NCBI GenBank assembly: GCA_021157445.1 | Contig: JAGGWM010000141.1 | Span: 1-5,499 of the forward strand | Source of the DNA: Thermococcus sp. | Lineage (GTDB): Archaea; Methanobacteriota_B; Thermococci; Thermococcales; Thermococcaceae | Reading direction: 5' to 3' | DNA: 5,499 bases | Shown here: positions 1 through 5,087 of the stretch, in pieces | Layout: every line of letters starts with the position of its first letter | How positions within the stretch are numbered: position 1 is the first letter of the stretch | Translations under genes and position numbers: made by a program | Notes under the pieces: model-generated | Database searches by the model: none | Told to the model about the DNA's origin: nothing | The model's input: the letters and a program-made list of their open reading frames with translations, nothing else

Positions 1-303
1 GGGGATAAGAGAGCATACTACACAGCAATAAAAAACATTCGAGAATGGAGAAAAGAAGCGTACTACAAGAAAATAGAAGAAGACATAAGGCAAACCAGGG
101 AAAACCTTTTGAGAGCGTTAAAGGAGATAGAGAATGACGAAAGCGAAGAGGCGAAAAAAATTAGACAGAGAATAGAATTTGCTCTTCAAAGAAATGCCAC
201 CACAGAGAAAATTATAAACATTTTTTTGAAGCATGAAGATGAGGAAGTCCTAAAAATGCTCTTGGAGTGCCTTGAAGAAAAGCTAAACAGTAAAAACCCT
301 TAA
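1..303 (+). CDS. C-terminal part of an unrecognised charged helical protein (5' truncated by window edge)
   Basis: Frame 1 is open from the first base to a TAA at 301-303, giving the last 100 residues of a protein whose start lies upstream of the window. The first in-frame start-like codon is a TTG at 109, but no ribosome binding site precedes it and coding-like sequence continues upstream (GDKRAYYTAI...), so it is not taken as the start. The fragment is very rich in Lys, Glu, Arg and Asn, and reads as continuous amphipathic helix or coiled coil (for example the EEDIRQTRENLLRALKEIEN stretch). It shows no signal peptide, membrane span, metal motif or nucleotide-binding motif. I do not recognise a family. 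It ends 33 bases before carS on the same strand and could be co-transcribed with it, but the two need not be functionally linked. Confidence 0.7.
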   Translation, partial: GDKRAYYTAIKNIREWRKEAYYKKIEEDIRQTRENLLRALKEIENDESEEAKKIRQRIEFALQRNATTEKIINIFLKHEDEEVLKMLLECLEEKLNSKNP

Positions 304-336
304 AAACAAGCTCAGGTTAATTGAGGCGGTGGTTAA

Positions 337-843
337 ATGAACGAACTAGCTGAAGCTTTGTGGTACATTCTACCGGCATATTTTGCAAACGCCTCTCCGG
401 TAGTCTTCAAAGGCAAGACACCAATGGACTTTGGAAAGAAGTTTATTGACGGAAAGAGAATCCTTGGCGATGGGAAAACTTGGAGGGGCTTTTTTGGGGG
501 CCTATTTACCGGGATTTTGATAGGGATTATTCAGTATCAAATCAAGCCAGATTTTTATGGCTCGTTCTCAGCTGCCCTAAAGCTAAGCGTTGCACTTTCT
601 TTTGGGGCTCTTCTTGGAGATCTGATAGGAAGTTTTGTTAAGAGAAGAATAGGCATGGATAGAGGATATCCAGCAGTTGGCCTTGACCAATGGGGCTTTC
701 TAGTTTCTGCGCTGGTTTTAGCATATCCAATAAAAACCATCACGACGGGACAAGTATTGTTCCTCTTGGTTGTAACTCCATTCATTCATTGGGGAGCGAA
801 TGTTCTCGCATATAAGCTAAAGTGGAAAAGCGTTCCTTGGTAA
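337..843 (+). CDS. carS: CDP-2,3-bis-(O-geranylgeranyl)-sn-glycerol synthase (CDP-archaeol synthase)
   Basis: An integral membrane CTP-transferase (EC 2.7.7.67). It activates unsaturated archaetidic acid with CTP, giving CDP-archaeol, the precursor of archaeal phospholipid head-group attachment. The 168-residue length is normal for archaeal CarS. Family motifs are visible: NASPVVFKG near residues 18-26, the conserved GDGKTWRGFFGG at 44-55, GDLIGSFVKRR at 94-104 and LDQ at 116-118. Together these resemble the CdsA-type metal/CTP-binding loops. About four or five hydrophobic segments are apparent (roughly residues 4-24, 52-68, 79-101, 118-135 and 140-160), matching a small multi-pass protein. 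The ATG at 337 is preceded by a GGCGGTGG purine-rich site a few bases upstream. It follows the upstream gene after 33 bases and precedes the molybdopterin operon after a promoter-containing gap, so it is probably the last gene of its transcript. Confidence 0.95.
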   Translation: MNELAEALWYILPAYFANASPVVFKGKTPMDFGKKFIDGKRILGDGKTWRGFFGGLFTGILIGIIQYQIKPDFYGSFSAALKLSVALSFGALLGDLIGSFVKRRIGMDRGYPAVGLDQWGFLVSALVLAYPIKTITTGQVLFLLVVTPFIHWGANVLAYKLKWKSVPW

Positions 844-864
844 GTTCATTAGCCATAACAAACC

Positions 865-872
865 TTTTATAC
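865..872 (+). promoter_or_regulatory. Archaeal TATA box for the moaD-moeB-moaE operon
   Basis: TTTTATAC at 865-872, preceded by the BRE-like AAACC. The centre is about 27 bases before the expected start site near 895, which leaves a leader of roughly 10 bases that still contains the GGTGA ribosome binding site at 896-900. This geometry also argues against translation starting at the TTG at 890. Confidence 0.55.
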
Positions 873-904
873 TATACAATCAAGTAATTTTGGATGGTGA
901 GACA

Positions 905-1174
905 ATGAGGATAAAAGTGAGGTATTTTGCCCGCTTTAGGGAGCTTACCGGGACAGGAGAAGAGAAAATCGAGCTTCCAGAAGGGAGCAAGGTAAGAGAC
1001 CTTATTGAAAAGATAAAAGAGCTTCATCCGAAGTTTAAAGATGAGATTTTTGGTGAAGACTACGACGACAATGCAGATGTAAATATATCAAGAAATGGCA
1101 GATATGCTTCTTTCGAGGAGGAATTAGAAGACGGAGATATTGTCGCATTATTCCCTCCAACAAGCGGTGGATGA
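905..1174 (+). CDS. moaD: MoaD/ThiS-family ubiquitin-like sulfur carrier (molybdopterin synthase small subunit)
   Basis: An 89-residue beta-grasp protein ending in the diagnostic C-terminal Gly-Gly (FPPTSGG). After adenylation by an E1-like enzyme the last Gly becomes a thiocarboxylate that donates sulfur to precursor Z inside molybdopterin synthase. The start MRIKVRYFARFRELTG is typical of MoaD, as is the DGDIVALFPP segment before the tail. I start it at the ATG at 905 because GGTGA at 896-900 is well placed. A TTG at 890 would add five residues but lies upstream of the predicted transcript start. The stop codon touches the E1-like gene and moaE follows, so pterin biosynthesis is the expected role. 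In Thermococcales the product cofactor is usually tungstopterin. In archaea, proteins of this family may also serve as protein modifiers (SAMPs) or tRNA-thiolation carriers, which cannot be excluded from sequence. Confidence 0.92.
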   Translation: MRIKVRYFARFRELTGTGEEKIELPEGSKVRDLIEKIKELHPKFKDEIFGEDYDDNADVNISRNGRYASFEEELEDGDIVALFPPTSGG

Positions 1175-1176
1175 TA

Positions 1177-1875
1177 ATGTTAACGGAGAAAGAGCTGGAA
1201 AGATATGACAGACAAATCAGAATCTTCGGCATTGAGGGACAAAAAAAGCTTAAGAAAAGCAAAGTAGCCGTTGTGGGTGTTGGCGGCTTAGGAAGTCCAG
1301 TGGCGTATTATTTGGCCGCTGCAGGAGTAAACCTCTTGCTTATAGATGAGCAACTCCCAGAGCTGAGCAATTTAAACAGACAAATTCTCCATTGGGAAGA
1401 TGATTTAGGCAAAAATCCAAAGCCAATATCCGCAAAATGGAAGCTCGAGCACTTTAATTCAGATATCAAAATAGATACCTTTGCAGGAAGGCTTACAAGA
1501 GAGAACATAAGAGAGGTTCTCAAAGACATTGATGTTATAGTTGACTGCTTGGACAACTTTGAGACGAGGTATCTGCTGGATGAGTTTGCCCACGAGAAAG
1601 GGATTCCCTTAGTTCACGGAGCTGTGGAAAGCTTTTATGGACAGGTAACCACTATAATTCCAGGAAAAACAAAAAGCCTCAGAGAGATCTTTCCTATCCC
1701 GCCGAAGAAGAAAGAAAACTTTCCAATTTTGGGAGCAACAGCTGGAGTTATTGGGACTATACAGGCGGCAGAAGTCATAAAACTCTTAACCGGTAAGGGG
1801 GAAGTGCTGGCGAATAAACTGCTTATCGTTGATTTGATGCACAATTCCTTTGAGGTGGTAGACCTTGAGGGTTAG
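1177..1875 (+). CDS. MoeB/ThiF/HesA-type E1-like adenylyltransferase, cysteine-poor variant
   Basis: A cytosolic ATP-dependent enzyme expected to adenylate the Gly-Gly tail of the adjacent MoaD. Numbered from the 1177 ATG (232 residues): YDRQIRIFG at 10-18, Rossmann loop GVGGLG at 34-39, Asp57, LSNLNRQ with the catalytic Arg finger at 63-69, the GKNPKP lysine loop at 78-83, and DCLDN at 123-127 with the Asp that binds Mg-ATP. The ATAGVIG segment (187-193) aligns with the region where MoeB carries Cys. The zinc-ribbon CxxC pairs of MoeB are absent and the protein has only one cysteine, Cys124. The length is slightly below the usual ~245 of MoeB. I chose 1177 over the ATG at 1171 because GGTGG at 1166-1170 is correctly spaced only for 1177; the 1171 ATG overlaps the moaD stop. 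The 3' end overlaps moaE by 11 bases. Confidence 0.88.
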   Translation: MLTEKELERYDRQIRIFGIEGQKKLKKSKVAVVGVGGLGSPVAYYLAAAGVNLLLIDEQLPELSNLNRQILHWEDDLGKNPKPISAKWKLEHFNSDIKIDTFAGRLTRENIREVLKDIDVIVDCLDNFETRYLLDEFAHEKGIPLVHGAVESFYGQVTTIIPGKTKSLREIFPIPPKKKENFPILGATAGVIGTIQAAEVIKLLTGKGEVLANKLLIVDLMHNSFEVVDLEG

Positions 1876-2308
1876 GCTATTTAAAAAGCCCGAAGACTTT
1901 GACATTAACGAGGCCATTGAGCTAGTTTCATCTCCAAAAAGCGGAGGGATTGTAGTATTTCTCGGAAAAGTTAGAGAGGAAAGCCACGGTAGAAGGGTTA
2001 AAAAGCTCATTTACGAGGCCTACGAAGAAATGGCGATAGAAGAAATGAAGAGGATTCGGGGTGAGGCGTTGAAAAAATTCCCGATACTGGATATGGTTAT
2101 ATGGCACCGCCACGGAGAGCTTGAAGTCGGGGAGAATACAATTCTTATAGTTGCCGCTGGAAAACATAGAAAAGAGGCATTTGAAGCCTGCATATGGGCT
2201 GTAGATGAAGTAAAGAAGAGAGTCCCCATATGGAAGAAAGAAGTAACCGACGAAGGTGAATTCTGGATTGAAGGAGAAAAAGCAATACCGGACAAAAAGG
2301 TACATTAG
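1865..2308 (+). CDS. moaE: Molybdopterin synthase catalytic (large) subunit MoaE
   Basis: MoaE pairs with MoaD to form molybdopterin synthase, which inserts two sulfurs into cyclic pyranopterin monophosphate (precursor Z) to make the dithiolene. The 147-residue product shows the family blocks: SGGIVVFLGKVRE at 26-38, IWHRHGELEVGE at 79-90, AAGKHRKEAFEA at 97-108 and the active-site segment PIWKKE at 121-126 with its conserved lysines. Translation starts at a TTG at 1865. There is no ATG or GTG that fits better, and a strong GAGGTGG site at 1852-1858 sits six bases before it, inside the upstream gene. The 11-base overlap with the E1-like gene suggests translational coupling. A short T5 run at 2315-2319 follows the stop. 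Confidence 0.95.
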   Translation: MRVRLFKKPEDFDINEAIELVSSPKSGGIVVFLGKVREESHGRRVKKLIYEAYEEMAIEEMKRIRGEALKKFPILDMVIWHRHGELEVGENTILIVAAGKHRKEAFEACIWAVDEVKKRVPIWKKEVTDEGEFWIEGEKAIPDKKVH

Positions 2309-2314
2309 GGTCTC

Positions 2315-2319
2315 TTTTT
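2315..2319 (+). terminator. Possible T-run terminator after moaE
   Basis: TTTTT seven bases after the moaE stop, followed by more A/T-rich sequence. Archaeal RNA polymerase terminates at short T runs without needing a hairpin. The signal is weak. Confidence 0.3.
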
Positions 2320-2360
2320 AATCATTATTTACCGTAATTTAATCACTATGGATAATAGTA

Positions 2361-2370
2361 AAATTAATAA
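2361..2370 (+). promoter_or_regulatory. Probable TATA box for the SPASM/adenosine kinase unit
   Basis: AAATTAATAA lies about 36 bases before the 2402 ATG, giving a predicted start site near 2392 and a leader of about ten bases, as for the moaD promoter. The GTGGTGG ribosome binding site at 2391-2397 sits at the edge of that leader. An alternative box, TAATTTAAT near 2335-2343, would give a longer leader. Confidence 0.35.
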
Positions 2371-2401
2371 GCCTTCTTATCGTGTAGATAGTGGTGGTTA
2401 G

Positions 2402-3361
2402 ATGGGGACAAATGGTAATGATGGGGCTTTTAATATGGCCCAACACATCATTACTTTTGCCAAACCACCATGGGTAAAGAAAGAACACACCGGAAAGCTT
2501 GAAAGACTCATAATGCAGCTGGGGTCGGGAAAAGGAGAGTTTTCAGAGGTAGAAGGGATACCAAGATCAATAGGGTGCATTGGCAACAACAGATTTATTC
2601 TCCGAGATACCCCTATGGAACCCAGGCGTATAAAAGAGATAATAAGAGAATTCTCACTAATTTCTGGTAAAGATCTCTATCTAACAAACTACGACGATCT
2701 ATCTCTCCTAGAAGAGCTTTCCCGTTTCTCCGCGACACTTCCGATTGAAAATGTTTACCCCGTCGTGAGACTCGAGGATTTTGAGAGAGCAGATCTTCCT
2801 TCCAATGTAAAACCCATTGTGGAAGCCAGGTATTCCAGTGAAAATATAAAAAAGCTTCAAAACATTGAAGATGCCCATGCCGTGCTTCTTATGATTAAAG
2901 GGAGTGAAATTGAAAATATTAAGGATCTCCCATTTTCTTGCGAAATTTACATCGATGTACTCTTTCCCGGTTCACTGAAAAGAGTAGATTTCGATTTAAT
3001 GGAAGCTAAGAGAACATTTAAAGTTCATAACAATTTTCATCCATGTCTAAGCGGTACCCTGGCTATAACAAGGGAAGGCTTCGCTCTTCCTTGTCCTCTT
3101 TTGCGGAAGTTTATAGTAGGGAACGCCAAAGAGCTAAGCCTAAAGGAGATACTCCGGAAACGCAGATTGAAAAGATTCTGGAAATTAGGGAAGAAAGAGA
3201 TAGAAGGTTGCAAACTCTGCCCATTTAACTCTACATGTCACGATTGCAGGGCACTGGAATATTATGCCTCTGGTGACATAATGGGATTGGAGTACTGTCC
3301 TCTAGATCACCCTCTAGGATATAATGTCCAAAAAAGTTTTATGTTATGGAAAATTAAATAA
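2402..3361 (+). CDS. SPASM-domain protein with a degenerate radical-SAM core
   Basis: A 319-residue protein of unknown reaction. The C-terminal third is a complete SPASM domain: Cys215-x10-Gly226-x4-Cys231, then Cys270-x2-Cys273-x5-Cys279-x2-Cys282 and Cys299. This is the seven-cysteine pattern that in known members binds two auxiliary 4Fe-4S clusters. The N-terminal part has predicted alternating strands and helices like a radical-SAM half barrel (PRRIKEIIREFSLISGKDLYLTNYDDLSLLEEL at 74-106). However, the CxxxCxxC motif for the SAM cluster is missing; only Cys59 lies in that region, and the usual GGEP is replaced by TNYD (95-98). It therefore probably cannot do standard radical-SAM chemistry and may be an electron-transfer, scaffold or peptide-binding protein. 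The ATG at 2402 is supported by GTGGTGG at 2391-2397; Met12 at 2435 is an alternative. It is followed after 15 bases by the adenosine-specific kinase gene. Confidence 0.8.
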   Translation: MGTNGNDGAFNMAQHIITFAKPPWVKKEHTGKLERLIMQLGSGKGEFSEVEGIPRSIGCIGNNRFILRDTPMEPRRIKEIIREFSLISGKDLYLTNYDDLSLLEELSRFSATLPIENVYPVVRLEDFERADLPSNVKPIVEARYSSENIKKLQNIEDAHAVLLMIKGSEIENIKDLPFSCEIYIDVLFPGSLKRVDFDLMEAKRTFKVHNNFHPCLSGTLAITREGFALPCPLLRKFIVGNAKELSLKEILRKRRLKRFWKLGKKEIEGCKLCPFNSTCHDCRALEYYASGDIMGLEYCPLDHPLGYNVQKSFMLWKIK

Positions 3362-3376
3362 TGGATGGTGATGGAA

Positions 3377-3865
3377 ATGGTCAAAATAGAGGTTGTAGAG
3401 GTAGAAAAGCCCGAGGGAGTAGAATGTATCATTGGTCAGGGGAACTTCTCAATCTTCACGGTCGATGACTTAGCTAGAGCCCTTCTCACAGCAGTCCCTG
3501 GGATAAAGTTTGGGATTGCCATGAACGAAGCAAAGCCGCAACTAACAAGATACACAGGAAACGATAAAGAACTCGAAGAATTAGCTGCAAAAAATGCTTT
3601 GAAAATTGGGGCAGGCCATGTGTTTGTTATACTCATGAAAGAGGCCTTCCCAATAAACGTTCTCAATACAATCAAAAACCACCCCGCGGTTGCTATGATC
3701 TATGGGGCAAGCGAAAACCCCATGCAGGTCATAGTGGCCGAAACAGAACTTGGACGATCTGTTTTGGGAATAGTTGATGGAAAAGCTACAACTAGAATCG
3801 AGACCGCCGAACAGAAGAAAGAGAGAAGAGAACTTGTTGAAAAAATTGGCTACACTATAGACTAA
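3377..3865 (+). CDS. Adenosine-specific kinase family protein
   Basis: Matches the archaeal/bacterial family named adenosine-specific kinase (Pfam PF04008), small proteins described from thermophiles that are thought to act on adenosine nucleosides. The family's physiological reaction is not well fixed. Recognisable blocks, numbered from the 3377 ATG (162 residues), are GQGNFSIFTVDDLARALLTAVPGIKFGIAMNEA (about 20-52), the RYTGND turn (59-64), IYGASENPMQVIV (108-120) and ETELGRSVLGIVDG (122-135). The length agrees with the family. Several in-frame starts exist (ATG 3365, GTG 3368, ATG 3371, ATG 3377). I prefer 3377 because GGTGAT at 3367-3372 is placed correctly for it and the product then begins MVKIEVVEVEKPEG, as a typical member does. 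It is only 15 bases downstream of the SPASM gene, so one transcript is likely. A T6 run follows its stop. Confidence 0.88.
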   Translation: MVKIEVVEVEKPEGVECIIGQGNFSIFTVDDLARALLTAVPGIKFGIAMNEAKPQLTRYTGNDKELEELAAKNALKIGAGHVFVILMKEAFPINVLNTIKNHPAVAMIYGASENPMQVIVAETELGRSVLGIVDGKATTRIETAEQKKERRELVEKIGYTID

Positions 3866-3866
3866 C

Positions 3867-3888
3867 TTTTTTAATCTTTGCATTTTTT
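3867..3888 (+). terminator. T-rich tract ending the SPASM/adenosine kinase transcript, possibly also the TATA region of the next gene
   Basis: Two T6 runs (3867-3872 and 3883-3888) lie just after the adenosine-kinase stop, typical of archaeal intrinsic termination. TTTTTTAATC at 3867-3876 is also at a suitable distance to serve as the TATA element of the pyrophosphatase gene, with a start near 3897. The two roles cannot be separated by sequence alone. Confidence 0.5.
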
Positions 3889-3908
3889 ATTCGTTTAGGT
3901 GAAAAACA

Positions 3909-4469
3909 ATGCGGTTAGTGTTTGTAACCTCTAACAAGGGGAAAGTCGAAGAGGTTAAGAAATACCTCTCTCCACTGGGCGTGGAAATTGTGCAAAGAAA
4001 CATAAAATACCCTGAGATACAGGCAAACACTCTGGAAGATGTCGTGGCTTTTGGAGTAAGCTGGTTAAAGGAGCATATAGACGAGCCCTTTTTTATAGAT
4101 GATTCCGGTCTTTTTATTGAGAGCTTAAAGGGCTTTCCAGGGGTTTATTCCGCTTATGTTTACAAAACCTTGGGAAACGAAGGTATTCTCAAGCTCATGG
4201 AGGGAATTAATGACAGGAGGGCGTACTTCAAAAGCGTAATAGGATATTACGACGAAGAGCTTCACGTATTTACAGGGGTTGTGCACGGGAAAATAATTGA
4301 CGAGAAACGCGGCAGTAAGGGGTTTGGATTTGATCCAATATTCATGCCAGAGGGCTACAACAAAACATTCGCCGAAATGGAAACAGAGGAAAAAAACAAA
4401 ATCTCCCACAGAGGACTTGCTCTAAAGGAGTTTACACGATGGCTAAAAGAAAACCTTAAAAAGGATTGA
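3909..4469 (+). CDS. XTP/dITP diphosphatase (non-canonical purine NTP pyrophosphatase, RdgB/HAM1 family)
   Basis: A cytosolic house-cleaning enzyme. It hydrolyses ITP, dITP and XTP to the monophosphate plus pyrophosphate, keeping deaminated purines out of DNA and RNA. This matters at high temperature, where deamination is fast. The 186-residue length is typical. Signature motifs are all present: TSNKGKVEE (7-15) at the N-terminus for triphosphate binding, IDDSGL (63-68) with the catalytic and metal acidic residues, GFPGVYSA (75-82), [11 protein letters not shown] (135-145) and the ISHRGLA block (165-171) that recognises the base. The ATG at 3909 follows AGGTGA at 3897-3902 with a six-base gap. 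It sits between the adenosine kinase and an Lrp regulator. The shared purine theme with the kinase is suggestive but may be chance. Confidence 0.96.
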   Translation: MRLVFVTSNKGKVEEVKKYLSPLGVEIVQRNIKYPEIQANTLEDVVAFGVSWLKEHIDEPFFIDDSGLFIESLKGFPGVYSAYVYKTLGNEGILKLMEGINDRRAYFKSVIGYYDEELHVFTGVVHGKIIDEKRGSKGFGFDPIFMPEGYNKTFAEMETEEKNKISHRGLALKEFTRWLKENLKKD

Positions 4470-4470
4470 A

Positions 4471-4509
4471 TGACAATAAAGACCAATATTTTATTGAAAA
4501 TTTGACAAT
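4471..4509 (+). promoter_or_regulatory. Possible operator region in front of the Lrp-family gene
   Basis: The 54-base gap before the regulator has a direct repeat TGACAAT at 4471-4477 and 4503-4509 (32 bases apart, about three helical turns). Between the copies lies a perfect inverted repeat ATTTT-ATTG-AAAAT at 4488-4501, overlapping a TATA-like AATATTTTATT (4485-4495). Lrp-family proteins often repress their own promoter, so this is a plausible autoregulatory site. It is inferred from pattern only. Confidence 0.3.
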
Positions 4510-4523
4510 TACGGGGGATTTGT

Positions 4524-4976
4524 ATGAGTGAAGTACTGGATACAATTGATTTAAAACTGCTAAAAGAGCTCAAGAAGAACTCAAGAGAAAATATAGCCAG
4601 CTTGAGCAAAAAGCTAGGCATTCCAAGGACGACTGTTCATTACCGGATAAAGAAGCTCGTAAACGAGGGCATCATAGAGAAATTCACAATCAAACCCAAC
4701 TACAAAAAGCTCAATTTGGGAACTACAGCGTTTATTCTTGCTAGATATGAACCCGATTCGGGACTTACACAGAGGGAGGTTGCCAAAAGGATCGCCCAAA
4801 TTGAAGAAGTTTACGAAGTCCACATAATTGCAGGAGAATGGGATCTCCTGATAAAGGTTAGGGCTCCCTCGGCTGAGGACATTGGAAAAGTTGTAATTGA
4901 CAAGCTTAGAGAGATAAAGGGCGTTGGACAAACCGTAACCATGGTTTCGTTTGTTACCGTGAAAGAGGAACCCTAA
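4524..4976 (+). CDS. Lrp/AsnC-family transcriptional regulator
   Basis: A 150-residue DNA-binding protein with the standard two-domain build. Residues about 5-52 are an AsnC-type helix-turn-helix (DTIDLKLLKELKKNSRENIASLSKKLG, with the recognition helix near IPRTTVHYRIKKLVNEGIIE). Residues about 66-147 are the RAM ligand-binding and oligomerisation domain, including the effector-site turn GEWD at 104-107, where most members read GDYD or GxxD. Such proteins form dimers to octamers and usually sense amino acids; the ligand here cannot be read from sequence. The start is set by GGGGGAT at 4513-4518 just before the ATG. The stop codon lies one base before the closing stem of a box C/D sRNA, so the mRNA 3' end and the sRNA probably share a transcript. 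A T-rich terminator follows at 5048-5060. Confidence 0.93.
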   Translation: MSEVLDTIDLKLLKELKKNSRENIASLSKKLGIPRTTVHYRIKKLVNEGIIEKFTIKPNYKKLNLGTTAFILARYEPDSGLTQREVAKRIAQIEEVYEVHIIAGEWDLLIKVRAPSAEDIGKVVIDKLREIKGVGQTVTMVSFVTVKEEP

Positions 4977-4977
4977 A

Positions 4978-5040
4978 GCGGGCGATGATTGACGTTCTCC
5001 TTTCTGATTTTTATGATGAAGTAGCAAGAAATGAGCCTGC
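4978..5040 (+). ncRNA. Box C/D methylation-guide sRNA directly after the lrp stop codon
   Basis: A 63-nt RNA with complete archaeal C/D architecture. Closing stem: GCGGGC (4978-4983) pairs with GCCTGC (5035-5040) with one G.U. Box C is ATGATTG (4985-4991), box D' CTGA (5004-5007), a five-base spacer, box C' ATGATGA (5013-5019, perfect) and box D ATGA (5031-5034). The guides are 12 nt (4992-5003) and 11 nt (5020-5030). The C/D pair deviates twice from consensus, but the changes compensate: T4990 faces A5031 where G-C is normal. The sheared pairs G4987.A5034 and A4988.G5033 and the three-base bulge 4984-4986 of the K-turn are kept. By the N+5 rule the targets would read AAAGGAGAACGU and UUCUUGCUACU, each methylated at the fifth base. 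I could not name the rRNA or tRNA sites. No separate TATA box is evident, so processing from the lrp mRNA is likely. Confidence 0.8.
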
Positions 5041-5047
5041 AAAAATC

Positions 5048-5060
5048 GTTTTTATTTTTT
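5048..5060 (+). terminator. T-rich terminator of the lrp/sRNA transcript
   Basis: Two T runs (five and six Ts separated by one A) begin eight bases after the sRNA stem, in a position to end plus-strand transcription before it runs into the oppositely oriented tRNA gene. Confidence 0.6.
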
Positions 5061-5087
5061 GGAAACGTTAATTCTACCAAAACAGAT

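Noticed and set aside
890..904. TTG at 890 as the start of the MoaD protein
   Set aside because: The ATG at 905 has a well-placed GGTGA site, matches the family N-terminus, and 890 lies before the predicted transcription start.
1171..1176. ATG at 1171 as the start of the E1-like gene
   Set aside because: The only ribosome binding site (GGTGG, 1166-1170) abuts it with no spacing, whereas it is correctly spaced for the ATG at 1177.
1928..2305. Long minus-strand open frame opposite moaE
   Set aside because: The plus-strand product is a clear MoaE with all motifs. The antisense product is rich in Phe, Ser and Cys, typical of an antisense shadow of a Lys/Glu-rich gene.
3043..3228. Overlapping open frame in another frame within the SPASM gene
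   Set aside because: It covers the cysteine-rich SPASM region, whose family pattern is unambiguous in the main frame; no ribosome binding site precedes it.
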